Assembly (NCBI GenBank): GCA_900539165.1
Contig: UQAZ01000022.1
Coordinates: 1 to 27,138, forward strand
DNA: 27,138 bases
Direction of reading: 5' to 3'
Source: an uncultured Oscillospiraceae bacterium
Lineage (GTDB): Bacteria > Bacillota > Clostridia > Oscillospirales > Acutalibacteraceae
Positions 16,738-23,986 of this stretch are shown piece after piece. Within the stretch, counting starts at the first letter, position 1; every line of letters starts with the position of its first letter. The notes under the pieces were generated by a model, which was not told the origin of the DNA, made no database searches, and saw only the letters and a program-made list of their open reading frames with translations. A program made the translations under genes and the position numbers.

Positions 16738-18093
16738 AGTATTCATAACCGCTTTGATGTAAAAAATGCATTATTCAATCGCTATATTGCGGATACAAAA
16801 ATCGCCACTGAGTCATTAGGAAGTCTTTGTTCAGAGGAGCCGTGTTACGGAACTTCTGCAACTGCAATTGTACGAAATGATGAATCTCAGCCAAAATATA
16901 TTAGAATTACGGACTTTGATGATTTCGGAATTGATACAGATCACGAATATATGACGGCAGAATCGTATTCAGAAAAGCATTTCCTGAAGTCAGGTGACAT
17001 TTTATTTGCTCGTACTGGTGCTACGGTTGGTAAGACATATTATTATGACGGAAGTATTGGAATGGCAGTTTTTGCGGGATATTGTATTCGTTTTAGATTT
17101 GATACAAAGAAGGTTTTGCCTAAGTTTGTATATTGGTGCACAAAGACATCTAGTTATGCTAATTGGGTTAAAGGGATACAGCGTCCATCTGGTCAGCCTA
17201 ATATTAATAAAGAGGAATATAAATCGTACGAAATCGTACTACCAGAGTTAGATATTCAAAGAAGGCTTGTTCAGATAATGGATGAAGCAGCAAATAAGAG
17301 AGCTTTAAAGCTTCGACAAGCAGATGAAATAGTTGATAATGCTAAAATAGAAGCATTTACTTCGATTGGAATTTCATTTCCGGAATATACACCTTCGTTA
17401 TTTAACTATATTACGCTTGCAGATGCACGCGAATACGGATTTAGTTGTAATCCTCATAGCAATTACTTGAATAAACTACTTGAAGAACTGAAAAGCAATA
17501 GAGAATATAAGGGGCATCTTTCGAATTATATTGATGTAAATCCAGCCACAAAAAAAACTGAACTTGAGAAGGACACCGAGGTATCTTTTGTTCCGATGTC
17601 AGCTGTTTCAGAACTTATTAATTATGCAGAGTATGAAATACGAAAATATTCTGAGGTTAAAACTGGTTTTACAAATTTCAAACGCGGAGATTTGCTGTGG
17701 GCAAAAATCACACCTTGTATGCAAAATGGAAAATCCTTTATTGCTCAAGAAATGCCAACCGAAATTGGATTTGGATCAACAGAATTTCACGTTCTTCGAA
17801 TCAAATCAGGAAAAGAAGATGAAATTTATATGCCATACCTATGGATGCTATTGTCAGAACGGCATATTCTTGAGGCTGCACAAGGTATGTTCAGCGGTTC
17901 CGCTGGACAGCAACGTGTTTCAGATATATTTCTGAAAAACTTTCCTGTTGTATTACCAGAATTTGAAATACAAAGGAAATTAGCTAATAGGGTTCTTATG
18001 GCATTGAATAAAAGTGCCGCATTAAAAAAAGAAGCAGAAACTGATTGGCAAAACGCAAAAGAACAGTTTGAAAAAGAATTGTTGGGAGAATAG
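16687..18093 (+). CDS. hsdS: HsdS specificity domain, reached only by -1 frameshift from hsdM
   Basis: This is a two-TRD type I specificity module. The first TRD contains EEPCYGTSATAI, YIRITDFDDFGI and GDILFARTGATVGK; it is followed by a conserved region with VLPELDIQRRLVQIM. The second contains FVPMSAVSE and RGDLLWAKITPCMQNGK, followed by VLPEFEIQRKLANRV. The first ATG of this frame is at 16951, inside TRD1 and with no ribosome binding site. Between the last upstream in-frame stop (near 16651) and 16951 I find no ATG, GTG or TTG in this frame. Homologous HsdS sequence clearly begins upstream (SIHNRFDV, IATESLGSL), so the domain must be made as a fusion with HsdM or be broken by a mutation. 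Its TRDs set the recognition sequence, which cannot be predicted here. Confidence 0.8.
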   Translation, partial: RITPGKGELCTFAVKRGSIHNRFDVKNALFNRYIADTKIATESLGSLCSEEPCYGTSATAIVRNDESQPKYIRITDFDDFGIDTDHEYMTAESYSEKHFLKSGDILFARTGATVGKTYYYDGSIGMAVFAGYCIRFRFDTKKVLPKFVYWCTKTSSYANWVKGIQRPSGQPNINKEEYKSYEIVLPELDIQRRLVQIMDEAANKRALKLRQADEIVDNAKIEAFTSIGISFPEYTPSLFNYITLADAREYGFSCNPHSNYLNKLLEELKSNREYKGHLSNYIDVNPATKKTELEKDTEVSFVPMSAVSELINYAEYEIRKYSEVKTGFTNFKRGDLLWAKITPCMQNGKSFIAQEMPTEIGFGSTEFHVLRIKSGKEDEIYMPYLWMLLSERHILEAAQGMFSGSAGQQRVSDIFLKNFPVVLPEFEIQRKLANRVLMALNKSAALKKEAETDWQNAKEQFEKELLGE

Positions 18094-18095
18094 AT

Positions 18096-19586
18096 ATGAT
18101 AAAGCTGAGCGGAATTTTAGAATATTCTATGGGTGGTTTCCTTTGTTTAAGAGGCTTTGCATCATATAAAATGCTTAGTGCTATTTCAAAGCCCAATGCA
18201 GAAGTACAGAGAGGCTTAATCAACGAGCATAAAGGAGATATGGCAAGATTTTTAAATGCTGGAGAATATAAGTTTTTCCCCGAAGTAATTCTTTCCACCA
18301 ATTTGACCGATGGAACAAAAGACTTCGAGGAACTTGAGTTGTTCCACGCATCTTTGCAGTCTGGACAAACTTGGAATAAAACTATCGGAGATTTTCAATT
18401 TAATATTTCACGACACGTAAGTAAAAATTTACTAAACCAGTATGACCCTCTGCCGAGAGTAGAAAGAACTTATTTGGCGCATATTAAATTTGATGAATCA
18501 ATTTGTGAGTTAGTGCGTATTGACGGAAATCATCGGCTGAGTGCAGCCGATGATGTTGTAAGCGATTTTAATCTTCCGTTTTGCCTATTGTTATTCCGTA
18601 ATCCGAGCGAAAACGACCAGTTTACCAGAGCAATTTTCCATAATATAAATGCAAAACAGATTCCTCTTAAGCTGGAGGAAAATCTGAAAGTTATTTTGGA
18701 AAGTCCTCAGGTGTTTTCAGATGAAACATTAATGAATGACCCTTCTTTTGGTTGGAAATATTATTTAGCACGGAAAACTATACAAAAGATTGATTTTTCA
18801 TATTTTCCCGCAATTAATACATATATTAACGATTCTAAATATAGCTTTTTCGTTGATTTATATAATTTCCTTATTGAAAATAAAAGTGTTAAAGAGGATG
18901 ATAAGGCAGTAGGAATTGTTAAAAGTCAGCTAGTTGATATAGAAAAAGCTTTAGTTGAATCTGAAATAACTGCTACAACGACCAACATTGCTGTTATTGG
19001 TGCTTTGGCTTATTATCGATTAACAAGTGAATTCAAGTATCGTGGATTTCTTTCTTGGATTAAGAAAAACAACATTGGCAATGTGGAAAAACTACATATA
19101 GATGATGTTATCAATTTATATGACGAAATCTATGAACACGTTCCTAAAAAAGTGTTTCTTGCAAGGTGGTATCCTTCTGCCGAACACGATGGTAAGGATG
19201 AAGCAGATCGTGCAGACTGTAGAATAAGAGCTATGAAAGAATTAGCTGATGATCTTAATTTAGAACTTGTTGATTTAGGCACCTGTGTTACTGGGACTTT
19301 TGACATCAGAAAAAGAATGTATGAAGATATCCGAGAGTGCGATATTTTTATTGCAGATATTTCCGGTGCTCGTCACAATGTGATGATTGAAATAGGCTAT
19401 GCATTAAAGCACGTAGATACCGGGAGAATGGTATTTTATTTTCAGAAATCTGATAAATGCCCATCTGTTCCATTTGATGTTAACCATTTAGCTTATGATG
19501 AAATCGTTGATTCTGCAGAAATAAAAACGAAAACAAAAGCTCGCATAGAAACAATACTTGAACAGTCTAAAAACGGAGAAATATAA
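18096..19586 (+). CDS. DGQHR/DndB-like domain fused to TIR/deoxyribosyltransferase-like domain
   Basis: This 496-residue protein has two parts. The N-terminal two thirds resemble DGQHR/DndB-type domains: FFPEVILSTNL, the signature variant VRIDGNHRLSAA (DGNHR at 143-147), FCLLLFRN and FHNINAKQIPLKLEEN. The C-terminal part (from about 350) looks like the TIR-like/nucleoside 2-deoxyribosyltransferase-like fold: KVFLARWYPS, then CDIFIADISGARHNVMIEIGY with a conserved-type Glu432. Such C-terminal domains in defence proteins bind or split nucleotides such as NAD+. The start has GGGAG 7 nt upstream and lies 2 nt after the hsdS stop. DGQHR proteins occur in DNA-modification loci, which fits the position. 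The fusion and its role as a nucleotide-depleting effector are my inference. Confidence 0.6.
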   Translation: MIKLSGILEYSMGGFLCLRGFASYKMLSAISKPNAEVQRGLINEHKGDMARFLNAGEYKFFPEVILSTNLTDGTKDFEELELFHASLQSGQTWNKTIGDFQFNISRHVSKNLLNQYDPLPRVERTYLAHIKFDESICELVRIDGNHRLSAADDVVSDFNLPFCLLLFRNPSENDQFTRAIFHNINAKQIPLKLEENLKVILESPQVFSDETLMNDPSFGWKYYLARKTIQKIDFSYFPAINTYINDSKYSFFVDLYNFLIENKSVKEDDKAVGIVKSQLVDIEKALVESEITATTTNIAVIGALAYYRLTSEFKYRGFLSWIKKNNIGNVEKLHIDDVINLYDEIYEHVPKKVFLARWYPSAEHDGKDEADRADCRIRAMKELADDLNLELVDLGTCVTGTFDIRKRMYEDIRECDIFIADISGARHNVMIEIGYALKHVDTGRMVFYFQKSDKCPSVPFDVNHLAYDEIVDSAEIKTKTKARIETILEQSKNGEI

Positions 19587-19610
19587 TAATTGTAGGGGGA
19601 GGGGCTTGTT

Positions 19611-21152
19611 ATGTATGATGAAGCAGGTACAGTAAGCAAATTTGTCAATCCGTTTTCTCAAGATGTAAGAAGAATGTCCGAACGATTTGATTATGCAACA
19701 ATTAATCACAATTTTAATGAATTAGAGCAATTGCTTGCTGAAACTGAGAAAATGCTTTGTGATGAAAATGCTGCCTCCCAAGCTCAGTTATATTATTCAA
19801 TGGGAACGGTGTATAGTGATTTTGCAAAATTTAAAGGGATTTCAACCGAAAAGTCAACCGAAAAGCAGCTGTATTATTTTCGTAAAAGTATTTCATTGAT
19901 TGAATTTAATGAATATTTTGATGAGAAGTACAAGCCATATGTTTTAGGATTTAAAAGAGTCTTATATACAAATTATGCAAATACTTTAGATCATTGTGGA
20001 CGAAAAATTGCTGCTATTGAACAATATAAAAAGGCACTTAATATTGATGATAATTTTGGAATGGCTCTTGGAAATTTAGGTAGAGTATATCAACATTATG
20101 GAATGCTTGAATATGATAATGGACATCGAGATATATTTCATTATTTCGCATACCATTATTTGGACAATGCGATTAAATCTACGGACCCTAATACATATTC
20201 TGAAGCTAAAGATTGTTTCGAAGCTACTATTGATTGTTATGCTCCGGAATATATTGAAAAAGTTTTAAAACCAGATTTATGTTTTAAACAGTTTTCTTAC
20301 GAAAACCCTGATGAACTTAATTATCGCAAGTGGTGTTTAAGTAATGGTTTGTTTTTAAATACATTGAATGATTTGCCTATAGCAGAATCTTGCTTTGCAG
20401 CAGATGTAATTCAACTTCCGAATATGATAGCAAATATTCATTCCAAGCCTATTTTTCACGGAATGTTCAGTCAGCTTAAACAAGAATATATTTATGCAAG
20501 GTATCTTTATTACAGCACATTATCTTTTATATCAGAGCCACATTATGCGGATAAGGATACATATATAAAAGCATATACAGATTATTCTCTTTATTCAATT
20601 AGAGTAGAAAAATTGAAAACCGCTTTTAAAACGCTCTATGGACTATTTGATAAAATAGCATATTTTCTTGAGCATTATTTTGAACTAGGTATTAATGAGC
20701 GAGATATAAATTTTCGTTCTATATGGCGAGATTCCGCGGGCAAAGGGAAAAAGGCATATAATTATAAAAATGTGCTGAATCCTTCGGAAAACTTTGCTTT
20801 ATCTTCATTATATTGGATTAGTAAAGATTTTTCGGAGAAATTTGAAGATTCTCCAAATCCAGAGCTGAAAAGAATATCTGATATTAGAAATTCGTTAGAG
20901 CATAAGTATACAAAAGTATATGATATAATCAGCAAAAAAGATATTCCCGAATATGGAGATGGATTGGCGTTATATGTTTCAGAAGAAGAATTGTATGAGG
21001 TAGTGATATTCTTATTAAAAATTCTTCGAGAGGCTATCATCAACTTATCTTTATGTGTAAATATAGCAGAAATACCTAAAAGGGAAGCAAGTAAGGATAA
21101 GCTTGTTTTACCAATGAGTCTTATGGACTATGAAGATGATTGGAAAATATGA
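19611..21152 (+). CDS. LA2681 family protein: TPR-like repeats plus HEPN domain
   Basis: This 513-residue protein has an N-terminal helical repeat region (FNELEQLLAETEKMLCDEN, YYSMGTVYSDFAKFK, IEQYKKALNIDDNFGMALGN split over several TPR-like pairs). The C-terminal HEPN domain has the RNase-type motif R-x4-H at Arg426-His431 (RNSLEH). The whole pattern matches the LA2681-like HEPN family, whose members are predicted RNases in conflict and abortive-infection systems. An AGGGGGAGG ribosome binding site lies about 9 nt upstream of the ATG, and the gap from the previous gene is 24 nt, so it is co-transcribed. The likely job is RNA cleavage when the neighbouring modification system is challenged; this is inferred from family and context. 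Confidence 0.8.
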   Translation: MYDEAGTVSKFVNPFSQDVRRMSERFDYATINHNFNELEQLLAETEKMLCDENAASQAQLYYSMGTVYSDFAKFKGISTEKSTEKQLYYFRKSISLIEFNEYFDEKYKPYVLGFKRVLYTNYANTLDHCGRKIAAIEQYKKALNIDDNFGMALGNLGRVYQHYGMLEYDNGHRDIFHYFAYHYLDNAIKSTDPNTYSEAKDCFEATIDCYAPEYIEKVLKPDLCFKQFSYENPDELNYRKWCLSNGLFLNTLNDLPIAESCFAADVIQLPNMIANIHSKPIFHGMFSQLKQEYIYARYLYYSTLSFISEPHYADKDTYIKAYTDYSLYSIRVEKLKTAFKTLYGLFDKIAYFLEHYFELGINERDINFRSIWRDSAGKGKKAYNYKNVLNPSENFALSSLYWISKDFSEKFEDSPNPELKRISDIRNSLEHKYTKVYDIISKKDIPEYGDGLALYVSEEELYEVVIFLLKILREAIINLSLCVNIAEIPKREASKDKLVLPMSLMDYEDDWKI

Positions 21153-21164
21153 GGTGATAATTGT

Positions 21165-22255
21165 ATGAAGATAGGACGCAATGAGTCTTGTCCTTGTGGC
21201 AGCGGAAAGAAATATAAAAAGTGTTGTTTGGATAAATCTGATGAACAGCGTTTGGCTGAGGCTGTTTTGCGTTCTTCCGAGAATTTGAAAAAGAAGCACA
21301 TATTAAGCAATGTCTACATCCAAACAAAGATGAGTGCGATGAAAAAATTATAAAAGCACACGCGATTCAAAACAATCGAATCCTTAATAAAATTTCTGAA
21401 AATGGTATGATTATATCTATGGATGGAGTGCAACATCTCATATTTCAGACGGCAGAAACAAAGGGACGTAAAATTGCAACGGTTTTTACAGGCTTTTGCA
21501 AATATCACGATAAGATACTTTTTCAAGAAATTGAAGACAAACCATTTACTTGCACATCTAAGCAATTGTTTTTGTTGACATATCGAACGATGGCTTGGCA
21601 TTATCATAAAAAACAGGAACAGATAAATGCTACTTGTATTCATTATGAAAAACTTCGTGAAGAAGGTTATGATTTAGCAAAATCGAATGATTTTTTAGAT
21701 TACTTAACAATGCTTTCTATCGGTAATTCGGATAATGATGCAGAGAAAAAGCAATTTGATGAGTACTTATTGGAAGAAAAATTTGACGTAATATCCTCTG
21801 TTATTTGGGAAATTCCTTATGAAGTAAGTTTCGCTGTTTCAATGATGACGGAACTTGAACACGATATTAAAGGAAATAAGCTAAATGATATGATGAGTGA
21901 TGAGCCAACCGCCAAAATATATCTTAATATTTTCCCTACTGAAGGGAAATCTCTTTGCATTTGGAGTTGGCTGGAAGACAACAACAAATGCTATAAAGAA
22001 TTTGGTAATCAATTTGAACAGTTAAACATAGTAGACCGAGAAAACTATTTCAATAACAATCTACCAAGATGGACTGATTCTATTGTGATTTCTCCACGCT
22101 TATGGGATTACTGGCAACAACCAATTCAGGAAGCGTTTATTACACACGCAAATTTTGATGTTCTCTATAGGCAGATGGAACAAGAGACCAACGATTATGC
22201 CTATAAATATATGGATACTCCGTGGAATTTATTTGACAACTTAGCAGAACAATGA
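21165..22255 (+). pseudogene. SEC-C zinc-motif protein, broken by a -1 frameshift
   Basis: The start MKIGRNESCPCGSGKKYKKCC is a textbook SEC-C zinc motif. The zero frame stops at 21353 after 62 residues. Homologous coding continues in the -1 frame from about 21282-21293 as EKEAHIKQCLHPNKDECDEK, then IIKAHAIQNNRILNKI, and runs to the stop at 22255; its first internal ATG is at 21399. The break lies at an A5 run, G AAA AAG (21287-21293). One more A, or a -1 slip on AAG, would give a protein of about 362 residues. No strong downstream hairpin is visible, so mutation is more likely than programmed shifting. The second part has no domain I can name. GAGGTG precedes the ATG, and the gene follows the HEPN gene by 12 nt as the last of the operon. 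Confidence 0.7.
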
Positions 22256-22288
22256 TTGAAATTTTTGCGAGTAAATAACGGCTTTAGT

Positions 22289-22324
22289 ACAGCGAGGTGT
22301 TGCCAAATGGCGACACCTCGCTGT
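22289..22324. terminator. Strong hairpin at the end of the defence operon
   Basis: ACAGCGAGGTGT (22289-22300) and ACACCTCGCTGT (22313-22324) form a perfect 12-bp stem, extended inside by GCCA/TGGC around a two-base loop. It lies 34 nt after the last stop of the operon. There is no T run after it, so it may act as a processing or RNA-protecting hairpin, or as a weak terminator. Confidence 0.55.
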
Positions 22325-22417
22325 GAATTTGAAAATAGCTATTGAAATTCAGAATTAAATGATGTAGACTTGTAGCATCAAATGAATATTTACGATTTCT
22401 AATCGAGCAAGCGGAGA

Positions 22418-22433
22418 TAGTTTTTTAAAACTA
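22418..22433. repeat. AT-rich palindrome
   Basis: TAGTTTT-TT-AAAACTA is a perfect 7-bp palindrome with a 2-nt centre, just before the structured leader. On the minus strand it ends in a run of A, on the plus strand it has six T. It could be a weak bidirectional terminator or a protein-binding site. Confidence 0.35.
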
Positions 22434-22440
22434 AGCTACC

Positions 22441-22515
22441 AAGCGCCGTACGAAACCGGATATACAAAGGGATTGTTGTACCCTCTTGTGTATCTGCTTT
22501 CTGCGGCGCTTTTTT
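22441..22515 (+). terminator. Structured leader ending in a terminator
   Basis: AAGCGCCG (22441-22448) pairs with CGGCGCTT (22504-22511), ending in six T. Inside it, GATATACAAAGGG (22459-22471) pairs with CCCTCTTGTGTATC (22481-22494), with one wobble and one bulge. A second pairing, GTACGAAAC (22448-22456) with GTTTCGTAC (22529-22537), crosses the first. The two outer pairings share a base and cross, so they may be alternatives, as in an attenuator, or form a pseudoknot. Confidence 0.55.
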
Positions 22516-22544
22516 GTTGCTCAATTTTGTTTCGTACAGTGTTA

Positions 22545-22579
22545 GGTCTTTTCCTGTTTGTTCGGGAAAGGACCTTTTT
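22545..22579 (+). terminator. Intrinsic terminator upstream of the mobilisation genes
   Basis: GGTCTTTTCC (22545-22554) pairs with GGAAAGGACC (22565-22574) over 10 bp with one G-U, followed directly by five T. This is a good Rho-independent terminator, 85 nt before the next gene, so the genes that follow probably start from a promoter after it or depend on read-through. Confidence 0.7.
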
Positions 22580-22663
22580 ATGTTTTATACACTTTATCAA
22601 GAGCAAATTGCAAGGTATCCCTAATTGCATTTTATTTTCACCAAATGGAGAAAGGAGGATTCG

Positions 22664-23031
22664 ATGATGACTGTAAAAATCAATTCGCAGCAGTCAAGAA
22701 AAATAAATGCTTTAATCAGACGGCTATGCTGTAACTGCGTAAACGGTAACTGTTTATTGCTAGATGATGGTGAAGAACATTCCGGCGTTCAGCTTATCAG
22801 CAAATACGGTGTTTATTGCAATTATTTCAAAAATGCGGTTTTGTCTGCCAATAAGGAACTGTTTGCAGATGTTATGAAAACTCGTAATGAAAAGCATTGT
22901 CAGATTTGTGGAAAAGCCTTTTTCCGAAATCTAAAAATCAAAGATATTACACCGAATGTGCCAAAGTTCAAAAGCGTAAAAAAGCAGCCGAGCGCCAACG
23001 GAAAAAACGAGTGTCTCCGTCACGCTTTTAA
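22664..23031 (+). pseudogene. Cysteine-rich VLP family protein, frameshifted
   Basis: The N-terminal part (INALIRRLCCNCVNGNCLLL, GVYCNYFKNAVL, then CQICGKAFF) matches the Cys-rich VLP proteins found beside repA and mob genes on clostridial elements. AAAGGAGG (22651-22658) precedes ATG 22664 and ATG 22667. In the zero frame the sequence after CGKAFF turns into an unrelated stretch that runs to 23161. In the -1 frame from 22924 it continues as the expected basic tail, PKSKNQRYYTECAKVQKRKK and then AAERQRKKRVSPSRF, ending at 23029-23031. The break is at a T5 run (C TTT TTC, 22918-22924); one more T restores about 122 residues. Even so, the usual Cys in RYC is Tyr here, so the zinc ribbon may be weakened. 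Confidence 0.7.
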
Positions 23032-23153
23032 GGTGTGGTATAGCGCTTGTTACAAGGAATTTCAAGAGCTAAACACAGCGAGGTCATATCTCAATATCTT
23101 AGCACTCAATTTTAAAGTTAATAAGCATGACAAAGTCGAAAGGAGGTTATCGT

Positions 23154-23495
23154 TTGAATAAATATTTTACTGTATCTGAATCGGAGCAATTCGCATTTTA
23201 CAAAGTTCCGAAAGTACTTTTTACGGATGAAAAATACAAGACAGTTTCAACCGATGCAAAAATGCTTTATGGGCTACTGCTCGACCGAATGTATCTGTCC
23301 GTCAAAAACGGATGGGTGGATAAGCAAGGCAGAGTATATCAATTTTTCACGGTGAAGCAGGCACAGGAACTTTTGCATTTCGGACACGAGAAAATCTGCA
23401 AGCTGTTTTTGGAACTTGAACAAGCTGATTTAATCAGCCGAAAAAGGCAAGGTCAGGGTAAGGCAAATATCATATACTTAAAGAAATTTAACTGA
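23154..23495 (+). CDS. RepA-type replication initiator, N-terminal domain only
   Basis: This 113-residue protein matches the N-terminal domain of RepA_N-type initiators: NKYFTVSESEQFAFYKVPKV, AKMLYGLLLDRM and FFTVKQAQELLHFGHEKICK, a winged-helix DNA-binding domain. The TTG at 23154 is 7 nt after AGGAGG (23141-23146). The longer frame from ATG 23127 contains that site and was rejected. Full family members are usually well over 200 residues. The 136 nt after the stop still read like worn C-terminal coding (for instance FRETEGSNT then KDKSISLYSVISI in the same frame), so the gene appears truncated by a stop. It may still bind its origin but probably cannot fully initiate replication. Confidence 0.75.
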   Translation: MNKYFTVSESEQFAFYKVPKVLFTDEKYKTVSTDAKMLYGLLLDRMYLSVKNGWVDKQGRVYQFFTVKQAQELLHFGHEKICKLFLELEQADLISRKRQGQGKANIIYLKKFN

Positions 23496-23631
23496 CTTCC
23501 GTTTTTCCGATTTCTAAAGTTCCGAGAAACAGAAGGAAGTAATACTTAGAGAGTTAGATATTTACTTACCGAAAAGGATAAATCTATCTCTTTATATTCA
23601 GTTATCTCTATACAAAGAAAGGACAGTTTTT

Positions 23632-23970
23632 ATGAAAAGAAATATAAAAAAACAGTTTTGGTTTAACGCCAATGAAGCGAAAAACCTGAAAACTAAAGCT
23701 GAAAAAGCATATATCACGGAAGCGGCTCTTGTCCGTATGCTCATTAAAGGTTATGAGCCGAAAGAAAAGCCGGATGACAGATTTTATGCTGCAATGCGTG
23801 AGTTATCAGCCATAGGAAATAACATCAATCAGCTTGCCACAAAAGCCAACGCTCTTGGCCTTGTTGATGTGCCTATGTTGAAAAATGAAGTTTTACGCTG
23901 GCACAGATTTCAAGCGGATATAGAGGCTCAGTTTTTGCGTCCGAGCGAAAGTAATCTCAAATGGAAATAA
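23632..23970 (+). CDS. mobC: MobC family relaxosome protein
   Basis: This 112-residue protein fits plasmid mobilisation protein MobC: a basic N-terminus, a ribbon-helix-helix-like start (QFWFNANEAKNLKTKAEKAY, TEAALVRMLIKGY) and the conserved segment ELSAIGNNINQLATKANALG. MobC proteins bind oriT and help a relaxase nick DNA. An AAAGAAAGGA ribosome binding site lies upstream. No relaxase gene follows, which is unusual because mobC is normally just before it; parB follows instead, after 16 nt. Confidence 0.88.
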   Translation: MKRNIKKQFWFNANEAKNLKTKAEKAYITEAALVRMLIKGYEPKEKPDDRFYAAMRELSAIGNNINQLATKANALGLVDVPMLKNEVLRWHRFQADIEAQFLRPSESNLKWK

Positions 23971-23986
23971 CGAAAGGAAAATGACT

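Noticed and set aside
16951..18093. HsdS as an independent gene starting at ATG 16951
   Set aside because: This ATG is inside TRD1, has no ribosome binding site, and conserved HsdS sequence lies upstream of it.
16741..18093. Phase-variable specificity gene
   Set aside because: There is only one S module, no silent TRD cassette, no long inverted repeats and no local invertase.
22441..22580. A known riboswitch or T-box
   Set aside because: No conserved core of a known class is visible and the downstream genes are not metabolic.
22289..23084. Direct repeat ACAGCGAGGT at 22289-22298 and 23075-23084
   Set aside because: Only 10 bases, two copies, no regular spacing; not enough for iterons or attachment sites, though it might be worth comparing in relatives.
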